Position numbers and translations under genes: made by a program. The notes beneath the pieces are model-generated. The model was given only the letters and a program-made list of their open reading frames with translations, had not been told where the DNA came from and did no database searches. A stretch of 64,000 bases of DNA from Glandiceps talaboti. Taxonomy: Eukaryota > Hemichordata > Enteropneusta > Spengelidae. Location: assembly GCF_964340395.1 (NCBI RefSeq), contig NC_135560.1, positions 1,235,501-1,299,500 on the forward strand. The letters are read 5' to 3'. This document shows positions 25,401 through 40,400 of the stretch, piece by piece; position 1 is the stretch's first letter; the number at the start of each line of letters is the position of its first letter.

Positions 25401-28400
25401 CCTCACTAACATAAGGTGAGAGTGAGTGTTATGTAATCAAACTGATATAAAAATACTTAGAGTTGCTTATTTTTGATAAATAAGGTATCATTTGAATGGA
25501 AAATAAATTGTCTACATCATAGTTACAAATACATACATTCAAATATAGCAGGAATTGGTGGGCACCCTAGAGCTTTCCTGCAATAGCGAGAATTGGTGGT
25601 GAAAGGGTTAAGTTTGTCCTATTTATTATATATATTCACCAAAAACCATTGGCCTAGACTGGTAGTGGCATCAGTCGCCAACATACAATCACGGGACATG
25701 TACTTCCATGAGTACTTCCGATCAGGCCTTCGGGTGCATGTACAGCGAGTTTGTCCGTAGTACATACGTCATGCGTACTACTAGTATGTGGTAGCGAATA
25801 CCAATCAAGTTTCTTTGTCAACAACGTTTGTTGATATCAATAGTATTTAAACTATTGTCTGATAGCAATAACAAACAATGAATCACATTCGTGAAAAATT
25901 CAAGACGTTTTGGATATGTTTTTTTTCAACTACAGCAATATTCAGATATGTAATATATGGACAGGGGCACGTACATCATGTCAGCAAAGACATAACAAAC
26001 ATAAATTGACTAATTTGACAGAAGACTTGTTATTTGTACAAATCATGATTTTACTATGTGTGTTGAACCATGGATGTATTAGGGGAGAATACATCCATGA
26101 TTGAACTGAGTTCAAATGTAACACGTACTGGCTTGCGGACTTGGTGTTAGAGTTTCTCTTTTGCATCAGAGCTTGTTGATGTTTTAGCATGTTTCTCTCT
26201 GACGAAGGTATCAGAGTCCTCGATGACTTTTCCTTTCTTTTATAGGCAGGGCATGTCTTTTGAAAATGGCAGGAGAGCTAAAAATCACTCTCCTGAAACC
26301 ATCTAGGTGACTACAAGTAGTACAACACAAAAATATGTTTTTAATTTCAAATTCTAACTGGTCTTGTTTTCTTAGAACGTTTTTAAAAAAACATCCTACC
26401 TGAATATCTCCTCTGGAACAATTTATAGTTACAAAGTACATGTTTTGGAGGGCATTGAAGAAACCACCACTTCTATTTCGCTTAAAATGCAGCTAATTCA
26501 AACTTGAGATTGTTCAAAACTACAATGAATTGACAAAAACTAACGTACCCCAGACGACAAATGCCTCCTGATGTTGAGCTTTGACGTTGACGTTAAATTG
26601 CTTGCTAATTTGACTAATTTGTAACCATTCACTCGATCTGAGACAATAAAACACGTAACCCCACCTAGTAGTACCTGCACATGGATCTGACGACCGGTGT
26701 CGCCGACTAAAGTAGCAGCAGACCTACTTTGTTTTAGAAATCACGACAGGGCGAAAATTCGAGCAAATATTTTATATGTTACAGCAGTCGATAAAGTCAT
26801 GGAGGTAAAACAGAAGTGGTCGGCAGTTGAATAGATCATCGGACAAAAACAATGAAACTGCGTGTTGAAGATTATTAAATAAAAACCCGGGAATTTCTCT
26901 GAAAACTGCACGAGAATAATAAGATAAGATGGGAAAAATATCGACAGATTATTTTTATTTTTTTATTTTGTAAAATAATCGATCTTATTTTATTGTCATT
27001 CTTTCAATGCCCTCCAAAACATCAACAGGTTATTGTCGTACTTTGTGTAGTGACTATAAATCGCAGTTGTTGTTCATGTTCCGGAGGAGACATTCACGTA
27101 GGATGCCGGATGGTCTCCAAAAACCCCGTTCTAACAAAACCAGGCCGATCGGAATTTAAAACTAAAAATTCATCGATGGATTGCTGAAAACGAGAACTAC
27201 AAAAAGTCATCGTATCAATCGTAATTGCGCAATTTGCAGTGATGCGAAAGTTGAAATCTCCACGCATACTGAGCTGATCAATATTCATGATATGCCATGA
27301 CATCATGCATGTCCCGCTTCGAATACGTCACTATTTTTCCCATATAAGGGTAGTGCAATGCAAATTTCAGATACATATATAGGTCATGAATGACAGTGCT
27401 GACTTCAGCTGGAGATCGACGATTATGAACACGGAAGTGTGCCACGCTCCCACCACGTAATTTTACCAAACAAACGTTGATTTTTATGGTAACCACATAC
27501 TGAAAAATGATATAAAATAACATCAGGCTGTTGTACAGGTTCGTGGGGGCCCAGGCGAGTGGAAAATCGCTCTCGTGGATTTTAGTTTGCGAGAGCGGTA
27601 GGCGAGCGGAGCGATCGCTCGCCTCAAAATGCATGCCCTGTATAGGCTGCTAAACTCAGACAGCAGTGTTTTCTCTAGGTTTTCAGGACAGAGGGGGATT
27701 GTCCCCCCTTGCAACAGTTTTTGGGGATCTAGTTCAAAATAGGGGTGTGACAGAATAATTTCACTTTTTAATCTCTGTGTATGATGGGTGAATGGTTAGC
27801 GTGACCGGCTTGGAATCTACAGGTTGCAGGCTCGAGCCCTGTCGCTGCCTGCTGTTTGTTTCTGAGTGGCTAAAGTCCTTGGGCAAGATTTGAACTACGA
27901 CTGTGCCTTAGTCAACCCAGCTGTATAATTGGGGACCTGGTAGGATGTACGTTGCAATGTGAAGGCTTTAATCCTATGCGCTGAAATGGCTGCAATGGAT
28001 TGTATCCTCCCCGGGGAGTTGAGGAAGACTAAAGGGCCGTTGTGCCGTTCTGATCCGAGCCAGGGGTAATAATTGTAAAGCGCTTTGAGCATGGCGTGGG
28101 AAAGCGCTATATAAGAACCCAACATTATTATTATTATTATAATGATTGTAATTTAATTAAAACGCAAGTTGGCAACACTTTTAGGTAATCATACATAGTA
28201 TTACATTAATTTTATTACAATCATTCATGTATGTTTTTAACTCAAAATGTTTATAAAAATAGCCTAGCACCACAAAAGTGAAATCCAAAATCCTCCTTTC
28301 CCTCTCAGTACAGTATATGCCAGACTATATTTACATTGCCATGTCTATATAAGTTGAAAATATTAGTTTCCCCATTGCACTACAGTACAATACAGGAAAC

Positions 28401-31400
28401 ACAAACTCTTGGCCTCGAACGACATGAATGACATTGTCAATTCTATTGATTTGAACAAAAGTACAAAGCAGTACATTACAATCCATGACGATGTCGTAAA
28501 ATTGTCATGTTATATTATTTTGGAGGATTTAGAAAATGACTGACTTGGCATGCATTGGTATATTTTGTAGTACATACAACGATGTGTAAACATATTCCAC
28601 GTGGGTGGACTCACTTCAACATATGTAGCTTCAATTCTTCCGTATGTCGTAATTCAATCTGCTATTTATATCACAGAAACATAAGTATTCTTTCTAGGAA
28701 TGTAATATTGCTAAAAATGTATATTTCCGTTCATAAGATGACTGTATATGGCGCATTCCCACCTCCAAGTGTGATCGCCTCACTCGTCTTTTTGCAAGTC
28801 GCCATGTTGTGAAATAATTAATGTAATTAGGTCACTACATCATATATGACCAATAGGATCGCAGCTTACAAAAAAGTGAGCAATTCACCCTATCACGCTA
28901 GGTATATGATACTGGCAGAGCTATTCACTGACCACACATTGAAAGTTGTCAATACTTACATGTACATGTATTACGTCTTTATTGTCATGGGACTGGATAC
29001 ATGTACAATGTATATCATGTGTCAAGATCCAATATACATTAAAAACAGTTGTGCTTGTCACAGAGGAGAAGCCATTACCAATTCCTGCATTACCTAATGT
29101 AAATTCTATATTTTACTTGGAAAATCTAGTGCGCGATCTCGTGCACAATGGGTATTTTTATAGGGGCGCTCTTGTCTGTAAATGCACAAATCTCGCAATC
29201 GCGTGTCCTAGCGAGAATACTGGGACAGCCTTTATTCTTGCTCTATCTTTCTCTATCTTTCTTACTGAATGAACCATTTTGATATAGAGTGGCGAATCAC
29301 GGTAAAATAATGATTTCTTTGAGCGTTTAGCGTAAGTATAAAACGTTACTAGTGAACTCGCTATGAAAGGACACCACGCATGCGCAGTGTAGTATCTATT
29401 GTTTATGCCTCATTAACCTAGTTACATAGTTTCCCATTCTGGTAGAAGTTTGACACGCGTCATGTTTGAATGGTTTTCTATACCATACATATTGATAATT
29501 ATATGTTTACTAGGGGGTCTTACAATGTCAGGATGTCAAATACGCCACCTAATGCAAGCAATAGAGGTGTTTTTGAGCACCTTCATAATGTTATAAATAC
29601 ACAAAAAACATCATTTTTAGCACAACTGAACTGATAAGGTTCAGTAGTGCTATAAGCATGGCAAAGTGTCTGTCTCTATCTGTCTGTGCATGTGGATGTG
29701 TGTGTGTGTGTGTGTGTGTGTGTAAACAACTTAAAGTCAAAAACTGCTGAACCGATTGCCTTGATATTTGGTGGTCATGTTACTTCTGGTGTCTAGTTGG
29801 GAAATTGTTCAAATGAAAATGATTGCATCAGAAATGTGGGTTTTGGTCAAAAAAACAACTTAAACTCCAAAACTACTGTGCAGATTGGCATGACATTTGG
29901 TAGGAACATTCTAAGGGGTGAGTAAAATAAGATCTGTTCATGACATGATGATCCCCTTACCCTTAGTAATATGCAAATTAGGGCTAACAATGTGTATTTT
30001 TGGTCAAAAACCTATAATTCCAAAACTACTCAGCAGATTAGGCTGAAATTTAACAGGGATGTATCTTTGGGTATATAGATGAAGAAGTGTTAAGCATATA
30101 ATGATCTCATCAGTAATATGCAAATTAAGTGTAAAAATGTGAATTTTGGTTAAAAAACTTATATCTCAGAAAGTACTTGGTCAATGAGACTGAAACTTGG
30201 TGAGATGTTTCTAGAAGTGTTATTCTGTAGATTTTCTTCAAAATATTTTGACACAATTGGCCCTAGCAACCATGACCACGCCCTTAGCAATAACCAAATG
30301 GCAGTATATTTTGGTCAAATATCAACATCATCTGGTAGGCAAGTGAGTAAACATTCAAAAAATGTATGCAAATATCCCTAGCAACCATGACCACGCCCAT
30401 AGCAACAGCCAAACTGGTGTATTTCACAAAGATAACAGGGATTAATAGTCAGTTGAATAAACATTCTAAAAATGTATGCAAATATGCCTAGAAACAAGAC
30501 CACGTCCATGGCAACAGCCAAATGATATTGCAAAGATAACAGGAATTACTAGGTAAAGGAATAATCATTCAAAAATGTATGCAGATATACCTAGCAATAA
30601 GACCACGCCCATAGCAACAGCCAAACGATCGCATATATTGCTAAAGAAAACAACAGGGTTGGATAGGCACATGGATATTCATTCAGCAAATGAACACCTA
30701 TACCTAGCATGGATCAGCATGTGGGTAAACATTTTTAAAAACTGTACAGTTGTGCTACAACGCTATTAGTGGTATTTTTAATGATTGTTAGTTGTGTCTA
30801 TAGTGTGTCTGGATAATAGGTGTTGAAGGCAGGGTAATTTGGTGTCTAGATAATCGGTGTTGAAGGCAGGGTAATTTGGTCTGTTTCATGCCACTTTGAG
30901 GTGAAATGTAGTTGAAGACTGAACTGAGTTATTGTTTATTAACAAATAAATGAAGTGTAGTCAGTTAAGGCTACAATACCATTGGCATTATTTTTCAATA
31001 AGTGTCATGATTTCATACACTCATAAAGACATTTTGAAAGAAAGGACTATATAAGTATATTGTTAGTTTTTCTTGATCATGTTATGTTATGTTATCTGCC
31101 AGATCAATCCTGATATCAACAGATAAGATGAAAATTAATAAAAAAACCCAACTATTTTCTCATTTGTAGTACATGGTTACACAATTCCCATGACAGTATA
31201 CCCAGATTGCTTGCAGTCAGGTAGGAGTATACAGTAAGGTGATTTGTAGGGGCGTAGGTACATTTACCAAGTAAACATCACTAAGCATAGGTTTCAGTAG
31301 TCTAGCTAGCTTTGCACTTCACATCTAGTGTATGCGTCTAGCTATTCCAAGCCATAAATCTTACACCACCATGACTTCGACTCTTCTCTCATTAAAAGTT

Positions 31401-34400
31401 CATCTCTTGCTGCATTGCTTTATTAATGGTTTTGTGTCATTTAAATGTCATTCTTTGTAGGGTTACATGATGTGATTGTAGTGCAGTGTAATGATGATTT
31501 GAAATGGTGTGACTGAACTGTCATGTTGTATAACAATGAAGTGTACATATTATCACATATATACGTCATTACTAGTGTAGCTGCTAGACTGCGGGTGTTC
31601 TTCTGTTACAATACGACACATGACCGAACATCCCTATCGAGGATAGAACAACTGAGGTCTAGCAAAAGTCATCTCTGCAGTTCAGGGATATAAATAACTG
31701 ACAAGCACAAACAGAGGACAGTCAATAGCTAATTGTTTCATGCATATTCAGCTTAAGGAGGGGCTTGTAAAAATAACCACTAATGCCTTAACTGAAATGT
31801 ATGAATGACAATGCTTACACACTCATCAAACTCACAATTACAATAAACAATAAGGCATGGTAGTTAGTAGTTTGTTAGTCCCCGCGGACGAAGTCCAGAA
31901 CGGGGACTTATGGATTGGGTTCCGTCTGTCCGTCCACAGCCGTTTCTTGGAGATGCCTGGACCGATTTTTTTCAAACTTGGTACAGGGGCAACATACTAT
32001 GGCATACATATGCATGTCAATTTGTTTTATGATACGATCCAATATGGCCGCCTAGCAACCATTTTGTTTGCGAATTTTCCCTGTCTAAAGCCATAACTCA
32101 GACATGCTTTAACAGATCTCATTCAAAGTTGATATTAGGACAGTGTTCTATGACATACATGCGCATATTCATTGTTGTCATGATACGATCCAATATGGCC
32201 GCCTAGCAGCCATTTTGTTTGTGAATTTTCATGTCCAAAGCCATAACTCAGACATGCTTGAACAGATCTCATTCAAAGTTGGTATTAGGACAGTGTTCTA
32301 TGACATACATGTGCATATCCATTTTCGTCGTGATACGATCCAATATGGCTGCCTGGCAGCCATTTTGTTTGTGAATTTTCCATGTCCAAAGCCATAACTC
32401 AGACATGCTTAAATAGATCTCATTCAAAGTTGGTATTAGGACAGTGTTCTATGACATACATGTGCATATCCATTTTCGTCGTGATACGATCCAATATGGC
32501 TGCCTGGCAGCCATTTTGTTTGTGAATTTTCCATGTCTAAAGCCATAACTCAGACTCCATTTTCATCGTGATATGATCCCCCATACCCAACCAATCCTTT
32601 ATTGTTGGAGGCATATTCCATGTCCAACAAGCACACACAACATATCTAAGTCTGTTGGTTTTAGGTTCACAAATGTTGTTGCGTGATCAGAGTAGTGATA
32701 ATTCCTTAAAACGCAATTATAGCGGGGACTATGTCATTTTCAATGACTTGTTATCATCATGTGATATGTACTCATCAAACTCACAATTACCATAAACCAA
32801 TAAGACATAGTAGTTAGTAGCCATACCTCACCTCAATGGAATGTCAAGACTGAAAATGACATTAGCTAGACATTCGGGCAAGCCCTCATTGCGAACTTCG
32901 TTCGCTTATCATATCAGAAGAAAGCCTGAACGTCCAGCCGCAAGACTAAGTCATTATCAAACATGCTATCATGATATTGAGATACAGAGAACACACAAGG
33001 TTTCAAAAGCAAAATGAAATTCTTTGTACAATGAAATCTGTTTGTCATGAAGTGTCCTTCACTTTTATCCCAGTTTAACACCATTTTAAAGATGAAGGTA
33101 ATAATTGAATATGTTTTGATTTACATTTTTTTTTTTTAAATCAGCTTTGTATGTTTAGCAAAAAACTGGGGACTATTACAGTGGTATGTTTTGGTCAAAA
33201 GTCTTTAATCCAATACTGGACAGATTGGGCTGAAATGTAATGGGGATGTTTCTGGGGATGTGTAGATGAAGAAATAGCAGGACATGATAATCTCATCAGG
33301 GATATCCTACTTACATGTAAAAATGTGAATTTTGGTCAAAAGATTATGAAAACTGCTCGGTGAATAGTGCTGAATTTGGTGGGGATGTTTTCTGAAGGTG
33401 TTACTCTGGAGATATTAATCAAACTTATTGACACAACTGGCCCTAGCAGCCACATCCATGACTACTATACCAGGAGGGTTCTTATCAGTTTAAGAATTGT
33501 TCATGACATGATGATCCCCATCAGGGATATGCAAATTAGAGCAAAAATGTGTCTTTTTGGTCGAAAATCTGTAAATGAAAACTACTGAGCAGATTGGGAT
33601 GAAATTGAATGGGGATGTGTACATGAAGATGGAGTCACAATATGATCATCCCATCAGCAATATGCAAATTAGGTCTAAAAATCTCAATTTTGGTCAAAGA
33701 CTTATATCTCGAAAACTACATGGTTAATGGAGCTGAAATTTGGTATGGTTGTTTCTGGCGGTGTTATCTGCAGTTTTTGTGAACAGTCGTGGAAAACCCT
33801 GGAAAAACTGCACTACCTATGTCATGAGTGGTCGGACTTTCAAATAGTGGAAAAATGCTCCCTACCCCTGGAAACTCCTGGAAAATGAGTGCAATTGATT
33901 GACATTTCTGTCTGTGCTCTAGCCACCCATTTATATGATTCAGAACACTCCTAAATGTGAAATGGCAAAACTATTTTCAAAGTCTTTTGCCAAGCTGGTG
34001 AATTAAAATTCTCGCTTACCCAGACAGTCAAATGATTGGTCCATGGTATACTTTGTCCACAGAACGTGCATATGTACAGTTCACTGGGCGCCACCATGTT
34101 TATTTTGATGTATATTGCTACCATACTCTGGTCATCATATCAGCGGCATAACATCACCATGCATTGCAATATTGTAACAGTAGGTCTTTTAGCATGATTA
34201 TCGTAACATTGTAATGAATATCAAGGCATCACTGTAACCTTAGAATTTGTTACACTATTTGAAAGTCCGACCACTCATGACATAGGTAGTGCAGTTGATT
34301 TTCCGGGTTATGGAAGTACGGTTTTGACATTTATATTGTCGATAATTTAAATTTGTTTTACTTGTTCTAAAAGAGAAACTACTTTTTTATGTTTGTTAGT

Positions 34401-37400
34401 ACAGTAACATTCCTAAATCATCGAGTTGAATTGAGAAATTGCTATGTTTGGCAACATGTAGCACTATACATAAGCATTTGTGACTCAAATGATGAACGTA
34501 TTCTGTTATTCATAGCCCGTAATTTTGTTATGTAAAATGACGTTTTTCTTTCGAAAAAGTCCACTTTAGGTGACTTTTTAAATATATTCAGATCAAATCA
34601 TATATATTGAGACACATACTTTATATTTTCATTTGTTTTACTGGATATGTCTGAATTATACTGATGAATCCTATGACTCCAGCTGGACAAAACTAATACT
34701 TTAAGGGGTAGAACAGAAGTCTCTCTGTTCATCTCATAGTGAAAATGGAGGTGTACATGACTGAGTCGATTTCAATGTGCAGGAAAATTGATGCAATAAA
34801 ACATGATGAAAGTTATACTTGATTAATGTATTGCGCAAAGAAATGTAGTTTGAAATATTGTGATTAATTGGTTGAGCTAATGTTGGTAGGGATAATCTTA
34901 TTTAAACCTACAATGTAAATTCATATTTTAGCACCTTAAACAGTGCACTAGTGAGTGAACATGATAGTCAAGAGATTTTGATGGAGGTAAAGTCTAGTAT
35001 CATAGTATTAACCCTGTCCCCACCTAAATTCTCAACCAGTTTCGATTCGAATTGAATTCACTTCTCCTGTCTCCAAATGCCCTTAAAACGGTTGTAACCT
35101 CAAGGGGGTTGTTTCGATTCGGTTCAAAGTAAATCGGTTCGGAACACGTTTAACTTGTCATAGTTAGGACAGGAAAAAACGACTTTAGAACCAATTTAAC
35201 TTGAATTGGTTCAATGTCCATTACCCACAGCTGCGAACTGGAATCTTAACCTCCAGGTTAAATTTTGCAAGTTACATGCTTTGTAGGCCAACACCTTCAC
35301 TTTGGAACACAACTGGAGTATGTAAAGTATTATCCAGCATGAGATGGAATCGCCTGAGCATGGAATGTTCAACAGTAAATGAGTGACAAAAACAACCATT
35401 TGAGAAATATATAGACAAACAAATTAATATTTTCAATGTTTAAAGTTTGTGGATAATGACTTTTCTATTTGGCTGATTTAAAGTGAACAATGGCTATGAT
35501 GGTTTTTGAAACCAACAACTGCATAGTGTTGACTGTCTTTAAAATGTTTTGTTACATATTCATGATATTGTGAGAGACCTTGTCAATTACTTTTCGTCAA
35601 TGTCAGAGAATTATAGATGTCATTCAATAAAATAAGTTTTGATGGTCAACACCCCTGGAAAATGACCCAAATCGATATGAATATCCCTGGAAAACTGACA
35701 AAAAATCCATGGAAAGTCCTGGAATTTTTTTTACTCTAAGTGTACAAACGCTGTTGATGAGAGATGTGCATTTTGGGTCATATTAAGAAGGGTGTTTATA
35801 TTAAGAAGTGTTTACTAAATTATTTGAAATTTAAAGTTTGTATTCTAAAGATTGCCTAATTATCGAAAATGATTACTTATGGAAATTACACATTGCAATT
35901 AAAAAACTACACAAGCAACTACATCAAAAAGTATAATTTTTTAAGGTTGAGGAATGTATCAAGTTAACCCGTAAGATGCCATAAACTTATACAAAGGACA
36001 TCCTAGGCCAAGGACTTTTCCACTTTATAGTAGGAATTTATCTACCCTACATTAATCAACTTTCACTTGAAGGGAGTAATAAAGCATAGAACCAATCCTA
36101 TTTTTTCCTTATCTACACATTTTGTATTTGTGAAATGAATAAATTACTTTGATCTTTGATATGAGATGAAGAGGTGAAAATTGGGCTTAATGAACCCTTG
36201 CGACACCACATCGTTGTATACGATGGCAGTCCCTTCTGAATCGCCATGCTGTGTCAGAGTATACAACGACAAGCTCACTCATTTGCATAACATAAAGAAC
36301 TGTCAATAACATGTTGAAATACGATGGGGTTACGTTTGAACTGCCACTATTTTTTACTGAAATTATGACGTATCCCATTTAATCTAATTGTACATGATAT
36401 TCTTTGGGTAGAAAATTACATCTTTGCACTTTTTAGATCGATTGTAAATAAATTAATAAATAAATAAATAAATAAATAAATACGGACGTTTCCACTTTGA
36501 AAGTTGTACACAAAGATGGCAGCCATCTTTGCTGTGCTGCACATGCTTTAGTACAGAAGTATAAAAGCGGCCAGTTTTTGTTTAGACACCAAAACTACAG
36601 TGTTAAATTCCTTTCGCTTTCGATTTAACAAAATATGTAGTTATTTAGGCGGGAAATCATGTGGCGATATTTTTAAAACTACAGGAATGACCTTTTGAAC
36701 AGTAGAAAATGACGTCCTGTGTCTTTACAGTCTTGCATTGATCACGGTGACCACTCACCTGCAGTTTCACGCACAAAACATGAAGTTGCCATTCTTGAAC
36801 TCTCTAAGATGTACAGCAAAGAAAAAAGAACAGCTCCCTGCATTGCCATTTTGATTAAGTTGACGGTAGAGGCTTGGCGCCAGTTGAATTTGTATATAAT
36901 AACTTCATAAAAACCTAGAAGCAGTCACTAGAAACTATTTCACACGAAAAAAAAAAAAATCCATTCATAATTAGAGGCACTACACAGACTAAATATTCCA
37001 ACATTGGAGAGTTTTCTGTGTAGCTAGGGGTTTGATACGCCCTCTACGAGGGAAATGAGAAATTCATCCACGCCTAATTCTATATGTAAAGTCTAAAGAC
37101 CTTCAAAACGATGGTGTAATACTAATTTGACGGCATTTCAAAACACCACTTTAAAACAATTTGCAAATGAAACTGTCATCGGATATGAAAAAAAACTTAG
37201 TCGCTGCGTAATACTAACATGTTATTTTAGTACAAAATGTCATGTTGCACAATTACTAGCCCAAAGCTTAGAGTCCAAAAGTTACGCGTTTAGGCATTCG
37301 ATGATTCATATCTTGGTTGATTGTAGCACAAATTTGAAAACGCGAATGGATGGCAAAATGGATGGCAAAATATTTCATCATGTTGGACACATTACTCAGT

Positions 37401-40400
37401 TTTTTGACAGTATTAGGTAAATTGACTGCAAACTAACTTTACAATTGCAAGTCAAAACTACTGGAGTCACTCAAAGTACAGTACTTACGGTGACCTTGCA
37501 CTCTACTTACAAGCATGCGATTTCTTGTGTTCAAGATTTTTCAATGATTTTCTATCAACACCCTTGAAAGTATGAATGGCTAAAGCTCTTTGATGATGAA
37601 TATTAAACTTGTCCTATTTAAGAAATCCATCTGTATTTGCCAAAAACAATTGGCACAGACTCGCTGCGACGTTAGTCGCCAACATAAAATCATGTGACAT
37701 GTGCTTCAACGTGTACTTCTCCCCTGATCAGGCCAGCCTTCGGGTACAGCGAATTGCTGTGAAGTCGAGCGTACTACCACGTGGTAGCGATATACCAATC
37801 GAGTCAAGTTTTTGTCTAGTGATAAATTTGTTTGTCAATGACAATGTCGATATCAATATTATTTAAACTATCCTGAAAAATTCAAGATGTTTTTATCGTG
37901 TTATTCTGAGTGAAATGAATGTCAACAACAGCAAGTTACAGAGGCTGAGATATGTATATGTGGACAGGGCACGTACGTCATGTCAGCAAAGACACAACTA
38001 CCAAAAACTAACTAATTTGACAGAAGACATGTTTATTTGTGCAAAACTGTCGAATCAAAATCATGATTTTACTATGTGCATTGAACTGAGTTTGATGTAA
38101 CACATACTGGGTGTTAGAGTTTCTCTTTCGCTTCAAGTTCCAGAGCTTGTTGTTAGTCCCCGCCGCACGAAGTCCGGGACATGGACTTATGGATTGTGTT
38201 CCATCCGTCCAGAGCCTTTTCTTGGAGATGCCTGGACCGATTTTTTTCAAACTTGGTACAGGGGCAACATACAATGGCATACATATGCACGTCAATTTGT
38301 TTCATGATACGATCCAATATGGCCACCCAGCAGCCATTTTGTTTGCGAATTTTCCCTGTCCAAAGCCATAACTCAGACATGCTTGAACAGATCTCATTCA
38401 AAGTTGGTATTAGCACAGTGTTCTATGACATACATGTGCATATCCATTTTCATTGTGATACAATCCGATATGGCTGCCTGGCAGCTCCCCCTACCCGACC
38501 CATCCTTCGATACAATTTAGTACATACGTTAAACATAACAGTGCATATCTCCTATACAAGTTGTTGATTTCACTAAGAGATTTAGTGAATAATTTGTATA
38601 ATTAATGTTTTTCGGTAATTAGGCTATATCTTTAAAGTGCATGCTTCAATTTCAATATAATTTACTTCATACATTAAACATAACAAACTTTATATGCCCT
38701 TTAAAGTTGTTGATGTTAATAGTGTTAATAACTAATTTGCATGATTAATGATTTTCGGTAATTAAGATATATCATAAGAATGCATACTTGAATTTCAATA
38801 TCATTTAGTACATATGTTAACCATAACAAAGCTGATATGTCCTATAAAATTTGTTGATATAGCTTACAGTTTTCATGAAATATTTGCATAATTAATGATT
38901 TTAGGTAACTAAAATGTAGGCTGTATCTTAAAAATGCAAGCTTCAAATTTCGTATAATATGGTACATATATCAATAATAATACACACCTGTCCTATGAAG
39001 TTTGTTGCTACAACTTTTACTTTTAATAAGTATTTTGAATAATGAACGATATTCAGTAATTAAGCAGTATCATGCACTCTTCAAATTCTGTATAATTTGG
39101 CACATACATTAACCTAAGAAAGCACGCTTGTCCAAAAAAAAAGCCTGTTACCACAGTTTTTTAGTTTAATGAGTTATTTGCATATTTTTAATTAGTGATT
39201 CCCTTACATTCAGTTTAAATCTGGTGACGTAGTTGCTTGTTTAGTTTTTAATTGCAATGTGTAATTTCCATACGTAATCATTCCGATAATTCGGCAATCT
39301 TTAGAACTCAAACTTCAAATTTCAGATAATTTAGTACATACATTTATGCTAAAGACGTGTATGCTTCATTTAAAGGTTGATGATGTAACTTATAAGCTAA
39401 TTTACATAATGATTGATTTTCAATATGTTAACTATGTAAGTTTCAAACTACATACAGCTTTGTATCATTAATTTTCCAATTAAGTGGTACGTACATCATG
39501 TATAATAGCTATAGTTCAGAGGTTTGTATTCCAACAATGTGTGTAGGCCCACAAATCTACGGTTTTGCACTTACAGTTTTGTCATTGATTGAGAGGCATT
39601 CAGTTTTGTCATTGATTGAAAATCATTACTTTTATGAAAGATTTTTTTCACTGTGAACTATCAAAATAATCCAGACAACATGTAAACATTTCTAGAAGTC
39701 AGAAAGTAATACTGTAAACATCGATAACATACCATGCATGTGTACAAAATTATGACTGTCTTGGTTGACCTTGCAGTACACTATACATTACACACCTTCT
39801 GTAACTTGTGTTGTTAGCAATAGGAAGAAGTTGCAAAGTGCAGACAAAAACAAACTTATATTCAAACATTCCAACATTTAAACGATTTAATGATCAGCTA
39901 TCACTGTTCCTTTTGAGTCATTTTGTACTATTTGGTAACATTCATGCAAGAAATCTGAGTGTGACACAATTGAAGCTCATCATATCGCATTAGGCCTATG
40001 CTGTGTAAAGCTGTGATAATTTTAAATGCACATGCACAATGAACAAAGAACGCCTTCCAAGGTCATGGGTCAGAAAGATGCATTTTGAAGTTGATCTTTT
40101 CCACGATGATACAACTGATTTAAAGCTAAAAACTGGTCAGAATAATTGTTTATTGAGGAATGCAGTTTACCTTTTAACAATTTTAAGCATAATTTTTCAA
40201 AATGATAGAAACATTCTGCGCTACTGTAACATTGCAGCACAATCTACTGGTCCAGTTGGGCAGGTCTTTCCAAAACCTTCTAATCTATTAAATCTAATCT
40301 AATTTTCTGGTCCAGCTTGAAGATTTAGGGACCTCAGTCCACTGGGCAGCATTAATTTCAATCCTTGTATTTATGTATATCATTTGAAAATAAAAGGCAT

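Larger units (their letters stand above)
24562..26160. repeat. Family C dispersed repeat, copy 1
   Basis: This segment is collinear with about 36860-38145: shared words include CCATTCAT.TTTAGAGG, GGTTTGATAC.CCCTCTACGAG, AAAACACCACTTT, TTTTTTGACAGTATTAGGTA, CAATGATTTTCTATC, AGTCGCCAACATA and GTTAGAGTTTCTCTTT. The two copies are diverged and carry different insertions (a TTAA MITE here, a family B element at the end of copy 2). No coding potential is evident. Element class is unknown. Confidence 0.82.

Noticed and set aside
27785-27860. Possible functional tRNA gene
   Set aside because: A- and B-box-like motifs are present but no cloverleaf closes and the sequence continues into a SINE body with an ATT tail.
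36719-37420. Short frames with apparent protein-like composition
   Set aside because: They lie in family C repeat sequence and are not maintained in the other family C copy.
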